From NCBI GenBank assembly GCA_035633215.1, contig DASQFI010000039.1:124001-188000 (forward strand): a DNA stretch of 64,000 bases, written 5' to 3'. The first letter of the stretch is position 1; the number at the start of each line of letters is the position of its first letter. The position numbers and the translations under genes are program-made. Shown here one piece after another: positions 43,777 to 51,868 of the stretch. The notes below the pieces were generated by a model. The model was given only the letters and a program-made list of their open reading frames with translations, was not told where the DNA came from and ran no database searches. The DNA is from DASQFI01 sp035633215 (GTDB lineage: Bacteria; Acidobacteriota; Vicinamibacteria; Vicinamibacterales; SCN-69-37).

Positions 43777-44301
43777 GTGCGAAAGACAGCGAAACGAATG
43801 ACAAGTGTCGTGGTGGCGGCGGGGTTTTTGACCGCGGCGGCCTGCACGCCGGCACCGCCTCATGCGCCGCCCGACACGCGGGAGCAGGACGCCGCCGCAA
43901 TCAAAAAGGCCGATACGGAGGCGGGGGGCGCCGCGACGGCGCGCAATGTGGACGCCCTGATGGCCTTTTACACGGACGATGTGACGTTCATGCCCCCAAA
44001 CGCCGCGATGGTGACCGGCCGCGACAACGTGAGGAAGTACCTCACCGACATGATGAACATGCCTGACTTCAGCATCGCGTGGACGCCGACCAGGGCCGAG
44101 GCCGCCCGGAGCGGCGACGTCGGCTACTCGATCGGCACCTATCACGCCATGTTCACGGCGCCGGACGGCAACATGGTCATGGAGGACGGCAAGTACACGA
44201 CGGTGTGGAAGAAGCAGGCAGACGGCTCGTGGAAGCTCGCCGTCGACATGTTCAACTCCAACATGCCGCTGCCGGCGCCGGCGGCCAAAAAGAAAGAGTA
44301 G
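43777..44301 (+). CDS. DUF4440/SnoaL-like lipoprotein
   Basis: A 174-residue protein from GTG 43777, with GGAGG 6 bp upstream. The leader ends LTAAACTPA (lipobox, Cys about 24). The NTF2-like domain has ALMAFYTDDVTFMPPNAAMV, then RDNVRKYLTDMMNM, and ends with GKYTTVWKKQADGSWKLAVD. This is the DUF4440 pattern. The specific ligand or reaction is not known. Confidence 0.88.
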   Translation: MRKTAKRMTSVVVAAGFLTAAACTPAPPHAPPDTREQDAAAIKKADTEAGGAATARNVDALMAFYTDDVTFMPPNAAMVTGRDNVRKYLTDMMNMPDFSIAWTPTRAEAARSGDVGYSIGTYHAMFTAPDGNMVMEDGKYTTVWKKQADGSWKLAVDMFNSNMPLPAPAAKKKE

Positions 44302-44302
44302 T

Positions 44303-44324
44303 GCGGACTGAACTCCAAGTCCGC
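44303..44324. repeat. Short hairpin repeat after a stop codon (copy 1)
   Basis: GCGGACTGAACTCCAAGTCC then GC: arms GCGGACT/AGTCCGC and an 8-nt loop. It starts at the first bases after the DUF4440 stop. An almost identical hairpin follows the stop of the gene ending at 54868. Confidence 0.65.
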
Positions 44325-44334
44325 GAGTCAGCTT

Positions 44335-44371
44335 GAACCTTTGGCCTTTGGCCTTTGGCCTTCGGCCTTCA
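44335..44371. repeat. TTTGGCC heptamer array at the MBL gene 3' end
   Basis: Four near-perfect CCTTTGG/TTGGCCT units follow one another. The MBL stop codon (44369-44371) is at the array end. A related array of opposite sense (GGCAAAG) forms the other end of the same gene. Confidence 0.65.
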
Positions 44372-45220
44372 CTGATCAATCCGGGCGACACCCGGCTTGA
44401 TCAGCGGAAAGCGTTCGAACACGGCCGGGTCGTGGCCCGGGATCACCAGCTTCGGAGTGGCGGCCAGCTTCAGCATGCGCGCCTGCGCCGCGACATTCGC
44501 GGCCCGATCGAGTGTCGCCGCGATCGCCACACCTTTTTCGAGGTTCTCGAAAAGGTAGGCATTGTCCGAGGCGAGGATCACGGTGCCGGCGCGCGTCCGT
44601 GCGCCGACGTACTGAGATGCGTACGTGTGTTTGCCTCCCGTGTAGACGCGGATGCCCGGCAGGATCTCCCGATCGTCACCGTCGACGAGTTGTAGGCGCC
44701 CGGCTTCCGCGATCGCCGTCAGCATCCTGGCGTCGTCGGCATCGATCGCACCGGCGCGGACCTCGCCCGCCGGACCGACGTAGTAGTCGTGCTCTTCCCG
44801 TTGAATCCAGATCTTCGCGCGCGGGAACAGGTCGGCGCCGTCCAGGTGATCCCAATGGACGTGCGAGACGATGATGTCGGTGACCTGCTCGGGAGCGATG
44901 CCAAGGCCGGCGCGCACAGCCTCGCTCGGCCGCACGTATTCGGCCGGCTTCCACTTCGGCATGAACTTGTCGCGATAAAACCCCGCATCGACGAGCACGA
45001 TGCGATCGGCCGACCGCAGCACCCAGACCATCATGGCGATGTCGAGCGTGCGGCTGCGATCGGCGTCGGCGACGAGTGACGACACGCGGAACGCCGGCAG
45101 CGTCGCGAACCGGACGGCGTGAACGTTGTAGAGCGCGCTTGTCTGGGAAGACGCGCGCTCTACGAGGGCAAAGGGCAAAAGGCAAAGGGCAAAGGTCAGG
45201 AACGAACTGACGCGCGTCAT
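44369..45220 (-). CDS. Secreted metallo-beta-lactamase-fold hydrolase
   Basis: 283 residues from ATG 45220. The leader SSFLTFALCLLPFALVE is hydrophobic and is encoded by a heptamer array. The MBL core has IVSHVHWDHLDGADLF (HxHxDH, about residue 115), AGTVILASDN (late Asp) and PKLVIPGHDPAVF (final His). The layout resembles AHL-lactonase-type or other secreted MBL hydrolases. It lies 2 bp after the membrane-protein gene at 45223 and is probably co-transcribed. Confidence 0.87.
   Translation of the reverse strand: MTRVSSFLTFALCLLPFALVERASSQTSALYNVHAVRFATLPAFRVSSLVADADRSRTLDIAMMVWVLRSADRIVLVDAGFYRDKFMPKWKPAEYVRPSEAVRAGLGIAPEQVTDIIVSHVHWDHLDGADLFPRAKIWIQREEHDYYVGPAGEVRAGAIDADDARMLTAIAEAGRLQLVDGDDREILPGIRVYTGGKHTYASQYVGARTRAGTVILASDNAYLFENLEKGVAIAATLDRAANVAAQARMLKLAATPKLVIPGHDPAVFERFPLIKPGVARIDQ
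45128..45196. repeat. Hairpin plus GGCAAAG array inside the MBL signal-peptide region
   Basis: GTAGAGCGCGC (45128-45138) is perfectly inverted at 45153-45163. It is followed at once by GGGCAAAGGGCAAAAGGCAA-type units to about 45196. Both lie within codons of the MBL leader and early mature region. Confidence 0.7.
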
Positions 45221-45222
45221 CG

Positions 45223-45702
45223 TCACCTCTCGGCCCTCGCAACCCCTTTGTTCAGCCAACGGACCCGACGCAGGTACCAGCCCGCGGTGCCGGCAACCAC
45301 GACTTGCCCCACGACGGATACCGTCCAGGAGAAGACCTGCAACTGGAGCAGGTCCGCGTAATTGGTCGCTAGATAGACCTCGGGCGACGTGTATCCGTGG
45401 TAGGCGTAATCCAGGCTGTACTCCGGCAATTGAATGATGCGGTGGGCAAAGAAACGGGTCGTCATCGCGTAGGTCGCGAGCGTCAGCGCAGCAGCCAGGA
45501 CCGAGTTCCACGCCACCGAACTGAATGTCCGCACGACTGATTGGCGCGAGCGAGCCACGGACCCAGCAAGGCCCGTCAGCGCCAGCAGGAAGGCGACGTA
45601 GAGAACACTCCGCCCGATGTCCCAGGCGCTATAGGACACGGGCCACAGCATCGTGACGATGCTCCAGAGACTGAACGCCGCGCCTCCGACCATCCCGACC
45701 AT
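45223..45702 (-). CDS. Hypothetical membrane protein
   Basis: A 159-residue protein with four predicted helices at about 6-22, 30-50, 62-82 and 122-143 and an aromatic-rich extracytoplasmic loop between the third and fourth (QLPEYSLDYAYHGYTSPEVY). No family motif is recognised. It is upstream of the MBL gene in the same direction. Confidence 0.6.
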   Translation of the reverse strand: MVGMVGGAAFSLWSIVTMLWPVSYSAWDIGRSVLYVAFLLALTGLAGSVARSRQSVVRTFSSVAWNSVLAAALTLATYAMTTRFFAHRIIQLPEYSLDYAYHGYTSPEVYLATNYADLLQLQVFSWTVSVVGQVVVAGTAGWYLRRVRWLNKGVARAER

Positions 45703-45710
45703 GAGACCGA

Positions 45711-45752
45711 ACCTTTTCCTCTTTGCGCCTTTTCGTCTTTGCGCCTCCCCGC
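45711..45752. repeat. CTTTGCGCC / CTTTTCGT tandem array
   Basis: The gap between two genes reads CCTTTTCCTCTTTGCGCC, then TTTTCGTCTTTGCGCCTCC. A related degenerate array lies after the ExbD gene at about 1700-1735 on the other strand. It is one of several short-phrase arrays at gene ends. Confidence 0.55.
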
Positions 45753-48605
45753 CTACTTCGTCGGCAACGGCACGACCGAGAACGTCTGCGATGGTCCGAC
45801 TGGAGTCAGGCTGTCTCCAACCATCTTCCCAAGCGTCGCGGTATACCGGCCCGGTGCAACCGCAGGACCTTGCGCGGCGCCGCCACGGCCACCCCGTCCA
45901 CCGCCGCGTCCCGCGCCGCGTCCGGCCGGGTCCGCGCCTGCCGCCGGCGGTGGCGCCGGGGCGGCATCCTCAGTCAGGTTCCAGGTGACGCGCCTGAAAC
46001 CGGCCGCCTTGTTGACCTCCAGCTGCCGGACTCGCCGGCCGGCCGAGTCGTTGATGCGAATGACCAGCCGCGTGTCGGCCGGCAGGTCCTGGCGCACGTG
46101 ATACGTGAACATCGCGCCGTAGGCCGGGTTGTCGGTCGTCCAGTTGCTCTCGACCGCGCGCTGCTGGCCGAGCACCGGGAACTGATACGCGTGACGCAGC
46201 GGGAACAAGCGCGCTTCCTCGCCGAGCGTCTGCGCGGTGACGTCGCGCAGCGCGCTGTAGTCGTCGAGCACGTAGAAGCTGCGTCCGAACGTGCCGAGCA
46301 CGAGGTCGGTCTCGCGCTTCTGGATGTCCATGTCGCGGATCTGCGCGGTCGGCAGCCCGCCGCGGAGCTGCACCCAGCGCTGTCCGCCGTCCACCGTGAA
46401 GAACAGCGCGAACTCCGTGCCCGCAAAGATCAAGTCGCCATTCACGCTGTCCGGATTGACGGCCCAGACCGGATGCCGCGCCGGAAGATTGCCGGCGATT
46501 GACGTGAACGTCCGGCCGCGATCGTTGCTCCGCAGCAGGTACGGCTTGTAGTCACCCCGCTGCCAGTTGTTCAATGCGACGAAGACGACGTTCGAATCGC
46601 GCGGCGAGGCCGCGACATCCGCCACGTAGGTCCCGGGCGGCACGCCGGCAAAGCTCTCTACGCGCCGCCACACTTTGCCGCCGTCTTCGCTCACCTGCAG
46701 CAAGCCGTCGTCCGTGCCGGCGTAGAGGAGTCCCTCGAGCAGCGGCGACTCGTCAATCGAGACGATGTTGCTCAGCGCCGTCGTCGCACGGTTCCAGGAG
46801 ACGGTCTTGGCCGGATCCCAGTTCTTCCCCATGATGGGGACCTCGACCGGATCGAGGTTCCGCGAGAGGTCGGTGCTGACGCGGTTCCACGAATCGCCGC
46901 GATCGTCGGTGCGATACAGGAAGTTCGAGCCCCAGTAGAGACGCATCGGGCTGTGCGGGCTGACGAAATACGGCGCGTCCCAGTTCGCGCGCTCGCCGCC
47001 GCCGCGTCCGCGTCCGGCGGCCGGCGCTTCCGCTCCGGGCCCGCCCGCTCTCGGACGGATGCCGCGCGATTCGCCCGTGCGCAGATCCAGTCTCGTGATG
47101 CTGCCGTTCTGCGAGGTCGCGTACGTGATCTCGGGCGTCGCGGGATCGCTTCGGGTCGTGAAGCCGTCGCCGCCGCCGCTGCGATACCAGTCGCTCGTGC
47201 GGATCCCGACGCTGTGCTGCGTGCGGTGCGGACCGCACACTGACCCGTTGTCCTGCGCGCCGCCACACACGTTGTAGAACGGCACCATGTTGTCCACCGA
47301 GACGCGGTAGAACTGCGTGACCGGCAGGTTCGTGAAGTGCCGCCACGTCTTGCCCTCGTCCCACGACTCGTACAGGCCGCCGTCGTTGCCGAGCACGATG
47401 TGGTTCCGGTCGTTGGGATTCGGCCAGATCACGTGGTGATCGACGTGCACGCCCTGGAGCGGGAATGTACGCCACGTCTTGCCGCCGTCCTGGCTCCATT
47501 CGAGGTTCGTGCTCATCGCCCAGACCGTGTCGGCGCGAATCGGATCCACGAAGAACTCGTTGTAGTAGCCGGGGTCGGCGTTCATGAACCAGTCGCCGGC
47601 CGGCTCCTGCCCGGCTTCCTGCGGCGGCGGCTCCCGATTGAGATCGTCAGGATCGACAGGGACGTTTCCGCCGCGGCCGCCGCCTGGCGCCCGCCTGCCC
47701 ACACGCGCCCACGTCGCGCCGGCATCGTCCGATCGGTAAAAGCCGCGCTCGGGCGCGAGCGCTTCGATCATCGCGTAGACCCGCGTCGGCTTCACCTTGC
47801 CGTCCGCCGCGAGATTGATGCGGCCCATGTCGCCCTTCGGCAGTCCGTTGGTGAGCTTCGTCCATGTCTTGCCGGCGTTGGTCGATTTGAAGATGCCGCT
47901 CTCGGGCCCGCCGCCGACGAACTGACCCGTCGCGCGGCGCCGCTGCCACATCGACGCGTAGAGCACGTCAGGATTGTGCGGATCGATCACGAGCTCGTTG
48001 GCGCCGGTGTCGGGACCGACGGTGAGGATCGCGGTCCACGACTTGCCGCCGTCGGTCGTCTTGTAGACACCGCGATCGCCGCCCGCGGACCACAGCGGGC
48101 CCTGCGACGTCACGTAGACCACGTTCGAGTCTCGCGGGTCGATCTGAATGTTGCCGAGGTGCTCCGAGTTGGGCAGGCCCGACCGCGCCCACGTCTTGCC
48201 GCCGTCGGTCGTCTTGTAAATGCCGTCGCCGAACATCGAGCTTCTCGGGTTCGAGTTCTCCCCGGTGCCGAGCCAGACGATGTTCGAGTTCCTGGGATCG
48301 ACCTTGACGCAGCAGAGGTTGAACGCCCCGCCCCGGTCGAACACGGGCGTGAACGTCACGCCGCGGTTCTCGCTTTTCCAGAGGCCGCCGGCCGCTGTCG
48401 CGACCCAATAGACACTCGAGTTCCTGGGATCGATATCGAAGTCAGCCACGCGCCCCGTCACGACCGACGGACCGATACTGCGAAGCTCGAAGCCTTCGAA
48501 CACCTCGGCCGTCAGGCGATCGGCGCCGGACGGCGTCTGCCACGCACCCGTCGTGACGGTGAGCGCGAGGACGGACAGGGCGATGACGATCTGGACACGT
48601 TTCAT
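45753..48605 (-). CDS. Sortilin/VPS10-like BNR-repeat secreted protein (1 of 3)
   Basis: 950 residues from ATG 48605, with a signal peptide (ends TTGAWQ, about residue 23). It is a beta-propeller protein with Asp-boxes along its length: YKTTDGGKTW, YKTTDGGKSW, FKSTNAGKTW, YRSDDAGATW, WSQDGGKTW and LRSNDRGRTF. The C-terminal part (about 780-950) is an Ig/jelly-roll-like domain with Gly/Arg/Pro-rich stretches. Bacterial members are secreted and of unproved function; a glycosyl-hydrolase name is often applied. It is paired with the next gene (7-bp gap). Confidence 0.85.
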   Translation of the reverse strand: MKRVQIVIALSVLALTVTTGAWQTPSGADRLTAEVFEGFELRSIGPSVVTGRVADFDIDPRNSSVYWVATAAGGLWKSENRGVTFTPVFDRGGAFNLCCVKVDPRNSNIVWLGTGENSNPRSSMFGDGIYKTTDGGKTWARSGLPNSEHLGNIQIDPRDSNVVYVTSQGPLWSAGGDRGVYKTTDGGKSWTAILTVGPDTGANELVIDPHNPDVLYASMWQRRRATGQFVGGGPESGIFKSTNAGKTWTKLTNGLPKGDMGRINLAADGKVKPTRVYAMIEALAPERGFYRSDDAGATWARVGRRAPGGGRGGNVPVDPDDLNREPPPQEAGQEPAGDWFMNADPGYYNEFFVDPIRADTVWAMSTNLEWSQDGGKTWRTFPLQGVHVDHHVIWPNPNDRNHIVLGNDGGLYESWDEGKTWRHFTNLPVTQFYRVSVDNMVPFYNVCGGAQDNGSVCGPHRTQHSVGIRTSDWYRSGGGDGFTTRSDPATPEITYATSQNGSITRLDLRTGESRGIRPRAGGPGAEAPAAGRGRGGGERANWDAPYFVSPHSPMRLYWGSNFLYRTDDRGDSWNRVSTDLSRNLDPVEVPIMGKNWDPAKTVSWNRATTALSNIVSIDESPLLEGLLYAGTDDGLLQVSEDGGKVWRRVESFAGVPPGTYVADVAASPRDSNVVFVALNNWQRGDYKPYLLRSNDRGRTFTSIAGNLPARHPVWAVNPDSVNGDLIFAGTEFALFFTVDGGQRWVQLRGGLPTAQIRDMDIQKRETDLVLGTFGRSFYVLDDYSALRDVTAQTLGEEARLFPLRHAYQFPVLGQQRAVESNWTTDNPAYGAMFTYHVRQDLPADTRLVIRINDSAGRRVRQLEVNKAAGFRRVTWNLTEDAAPAPPPAAGADPAGRGAGRGGGRGGRGGAAQGPAVAPGRYTATLGKMVGDSLTPVGPSQTFSVVPLPTK

Positions 48606-48612
48606 AGGGAGG

Positions 48613-51600
48613 TCACCTGTACAGCTGATAGTTCCTCTCGGGCAGCGGCACGACCTGGAACGTCTGCGCCGGGCCGATCGGAACGAACGCTTCGCCAACC
48701 TGCTTGCCGATCACCGCGCGATAGCGGCCTGGCTCGGCCGCCAGGCCTCCGCCGCCGCGTCCCCCGCGACCGGCGCCGGCCCCGCCGCCCTGTCCACCAC
48801 CCGCGCCCACGCCACGGCCCGGCTGGCCGCCCGCTGGTGCGGCGCCACCGGTGGCCGCCGGCGGATCGGCGGTCAGGTTCCAAGTCGTGCGGTGAATGCC
48901 GACGGTCTTGTCGAGATTGTCGATCCGTCTGACCTGCCGCCCTTCGGAATCGGAAATCGTGAGGACCAGCCGTGCGTCGGCGGGCAGTTCCTGGCCGACG
49001 TGATAGGTGAACGTCGCGCCGTACGGCGGGTTCGGCATCGTGTAGTTGCCGCCGAGCGTCGCGAGGCCCGCCGATCCGGGATCGGTGATGCCCCACGTCT
49101 GGTACAGATAGGCGCGGCGAAGCGGGAAGAGCCTTGCTTCCTCGGCAAGCGTCGCCGCGGTCACTTCGCGCAGCGGGCTGTAGTCGTCGAGAATCCAGAA
49201 CCCGTTCCCGAACGTCGCCATGACGACGTCGCTCTCGCGTTTTTGAAGCTGCAGGTCGCGCACCTGCGTCGGCGGCATGCCGCCACGAAGCTGCGTCCAG
49301 TGCTTGCCGCCATCAACGGTGAAGAACAGGCCGAACTCGGTGCCGGTGAAGAGCAGTTCGTTGTTGATGTGATCCTGCGCGATCGCCCACGTGTCGTGCT
49401 TGTCCGGCAGGTCACCTGTGATGTTCGTCCACGTCCGCCCGCGGTCGTTGCTGCGCACGAGGTACGGCTTGTAGTCGCCGCGCTGCCAGTTGTTGAGCGC
49501 CGCGAACACCACGTTCGAATCGCGCGGCGACGCGAAGACGTCCGCGACGTACGCCCATTTGGCGACGCCCGGGAAATCTTCGACCTTGCGCCAGGTCTTG
49601 CCACCGTCTTCGGTCGCCTGGAAGAGGCCGTCGTCGGTGCCGACGTAGATCAGGCCCTCCATGAGCGGTGATTCGTCGATCGAGACGATGTTCGAGAGCG
49701 GCGTCGTCGATTCGTGCAGGGCGATCGAGCCCGCCGGCCACACGCGGCCCATGAACGGAATCTCCGCCCGGTTCAGGTTGCGCGAAAGATCCGGAGAGAT
49801 GCGCGTCCACGTGTCGCCGCGATCGTCGCTGCGGTAGACGTATTGGCTGGCCCAGTACAGCCTCGTGTGCGAGTGCGGGCTGATGATGTACGGCGCGTCC
49901 CAGTTGGTCCGGTCTCCGCCGCCCCCGCGACCGCCGCCGCCTCCAGCTCCGCCGCCGCCCGCGCCGCCGCGACCGGCGCCGCCCTGGGCACCCGCGCCCT
50001 GAGCGCCGGCCTGCGCACCACCGGCCTGCTGCTGCTGGGGTGGTTGTTGCGGTGCCGCTTCGATGTCGAACCCGCCGCCGCCGCCGCGGCCGCCCGTCGG
50101 ACTGAGCGCCTGCGCCCGGCCAGTCCGGCGATCGAAGCGCGCGAGGCCGCCGCTCTGGGATGTCGCGTACACGATGTTCGGATCCTCCGGATCCGGCCGC
50201 GACTGGAATCCGTCACCGCCCCGAATGAGATACCAGTCGCTCGTGCGAATCCCGACCGCATGAGACGTTCGCGACGGACCGCACATCGAGAAGTTGTCCT
50301 GCGTGCCGCCGCAGACCGTGTAGAACGGCTCTTCGTTGCCGATGCCCACGCGGTAGTACTGCGTGATCGGCAGGTTCGCGAAGAAGCGCCACGTCTTGCC
50401 GTCGTCGTACGTCTCGTAGACGCCGCCGTCGTTGCCGATCAGGATGTGGTTCGGATCGGCCGGATCGAACGTGACGTCGTGATGATCGACGTGGACGTTG
50501 AATGAGCCTTGCCCCTGCCCGAGCCGTGCCGTGCTCTGTTCGACGCCGACCGGGCCCCATGTCTTGCCGCCGTCCTTGCTCCAGTCCAGGTTGGTGTTGA
50601 CGGACCAGATCGTGTCGGGATTCCTGGGATCGACAAAGATCTCGGAGTAGTACGCAGGGCCCCCGCCGCGGTACCGGGCAACTCGCTGCCAACTTTCGCC
50701 ATTGTCTTCGGAGACGTAAAACCCGCGGCTGTCATCGGGTGTGGGAGACGCGAGCGATGCAGGAGCCGCGGGAGCGGGCGGTGGCGTCGCCGGCGCGGCG
50801 CCCTCACCGCGGCCACGACCCGCCGCTCCGGCGCCCCCGCCACCACCACCGCCACGCCCGCCGCAATCGGGTACGCTCGCGGGACACTTGCCATCGATGA
50901 GGGCGTAGACGCGGCCCGGCCGGCGAGGATCTACCGCCAGGGCGATTCGTCCGACTTCGTCGGGCGGCAGCCCTCTGGTCCGCTTCGAAAACGTCTTGCC
51001 GCCATTGACGGTGACGAACACGCCGCCGTCCGGCCCGCCGCCAATCATCTGCCCGACGTGGCGCCGGCGCTGATACGTCCCCGCGTAGACAATGTCCGGG
51101 CTCTTCGGATTGAACGCGATGTCGCTGACGCCCGTGTCGTCGTTGACATGCAGCACGCGCGTCCACGTGCCGCCGCCGTCGGTGGTCTTGTACAGCCCGC
51201 GATCGCCGCCCTCGGAAAACAGCGGCCCCTGCGACGCTACCCAGACGACGTTCGAGTTTCGCGGGTCAATCAGAATCTTCCCGATGTGCTCCGACTTCTC
51301 CAGGCCGACGCGCTTCCACGTTTTCCCAGCGTCGGTGGATTTGTAGACGCCCGTGCCGAAGTGCGCGCTGCGCTGGCTGGCGTTCTCGCCAGTGCCGAGC
51401 CAGATGACGTTGGAGTCCTTCGGATCGACGACGACGCAGCAGAGCGAAAACGCCTCGACTTCCCCCACGCGCGGAAAGATCTGTTCGAAGGTGATGCCCC
51501 GGTTCACCGTCTTCCACAGCCCGCCGAACGCCGAGGCGACGAACCACGTGCTCGGGTTCTTCGGGTCGATCTCGATGTCGACCACCCGCCCGGTGACGAG

Positions 51601-51741
51601 CGCGGGGCCGATGTTCCGCACTTTCATCGTTTCGAAGCGCTGAGCGGTCAGGCCGTCCGATCCGGCAGGGGCCTGTCCTGCGCGCACGACGGCGGCCAGC
51701 ACGACAAGTGCCATCGCGGCAACAATTACCGTTCGTCTCAT
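48613..51741 (-). CDS. Sortilin/VPS10-like BNR-repeat secreted protein (2 of 3)
   Basis: 1042 residues from ATG 51741. It is a paralogue of the next gene leftward, sharing the opening GLTAQRF...IGPALVTGRVVDIEIDPKN, the CCVVVDPKDSNVIWLGTGE block and the same Asp-box order. It differs by a Gly/Ala/Gln-rich insert at about residues 560-640 and another at about 310-350. It is secreted (signal peptide ends VRAGQ). The two are almost surely a tandem duplication and one transcript. Confidence 0.85.
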   Translation of the reverse strand: MRRTVIVAAMALVVLAAVVRAGQAPAGSDGLTAQRFETMKVRNIGPALVTGRVVDIEIDPKNPSTWFVASAFGGLWKTVNRGITFEQIFPRVGEVEAFSLCCVVVDPKDSNVIWLGTGENASQRSAHFGTGVYKSTDAGKTWKRVGLEKSEHIGKILIDPRNSNVVWVASQGPLFSEGGDRGLYKTTDGGGTWTRVLHVNDDTGVSDIAFNPKSPDIVYAGTYQRRRHVGQMIGGGPDGGVFVTVNGGKTFSKRTRGLPPDEVGRIALAVDPRRPGRVYALIDGKCPASVPDCGGRGGGGGGGAGAAGRGRGEGAAPATPPPAPAAPASLASPTPDDSRGFYVSEDNGESWQRVARYRGGGPAYYSEIFVDPRNPDTIWSVNTNLDWSKDGGKTWGPVGVEQSTARLGQGQGSFNVHVDHHDVTFDPADPNHILIGNDGGVYETYDDGKTWRFFANLPITQYYRVGIGNEEPFYTVCGGTQDNFSMCGPSRTSHAVGIRTSDWYLIRGGDGFQSRPDPEDPNIVYATSQSGGLARFDRRTGRAQALSPTGGRGGGGGFDIEAAPQQPPQQQQAGGAQAGAQGAGAQGGAGRGGAGGGGAGGGGGRGGGGDRTNWDAPYIISPHSHTRLYWASQYVYRSDDRGDTWTRISPDLSRNLNRAEIPFMGRVWPAGSIALHESTTPLSNIVSIDESPLMEGLIYVGTDDGLFQATEDGGKTWRKVEDFPGVAKWAYVADVFASPRDSNVVFAALNNWQRGDYKPYLVRSNDRGRTWTNITGDLPDKHDTWAIAQDHINNELLFTGTEFGLFFTVDGGKHWTQLRGGMPPTQVRDLQLQKRESDVVMATFGNGFWILDDYSPLREVTAATLAEEARLFPLRRAYLYQTWGITDPGSAGLATLGGNYTMPNPPYGATFTYHVGQELPADARLVLTISDSEGRQVRRIDNLDKTVGIHRTTWNLTADPPAATGGAAPAGGQPGRGVGAGGGQGGGAGAGRGGRGGGGLAAEPGRYRAVIGKQVGEAFVPIGPAQTFQVVPLPERNYQLYR

Positions 51742-51868
51742 TGCGTGTCTCCAGGGCTTGGTTTGCCGGGGCATTCTCCCATCGCCAGTAGTGGATCCGC
51801 AATACAGGGGCGGCGTACGCGGCCGACGGTCGGATTGGGGAACAATTGAGAGTCATCTCAGGAGTGCA

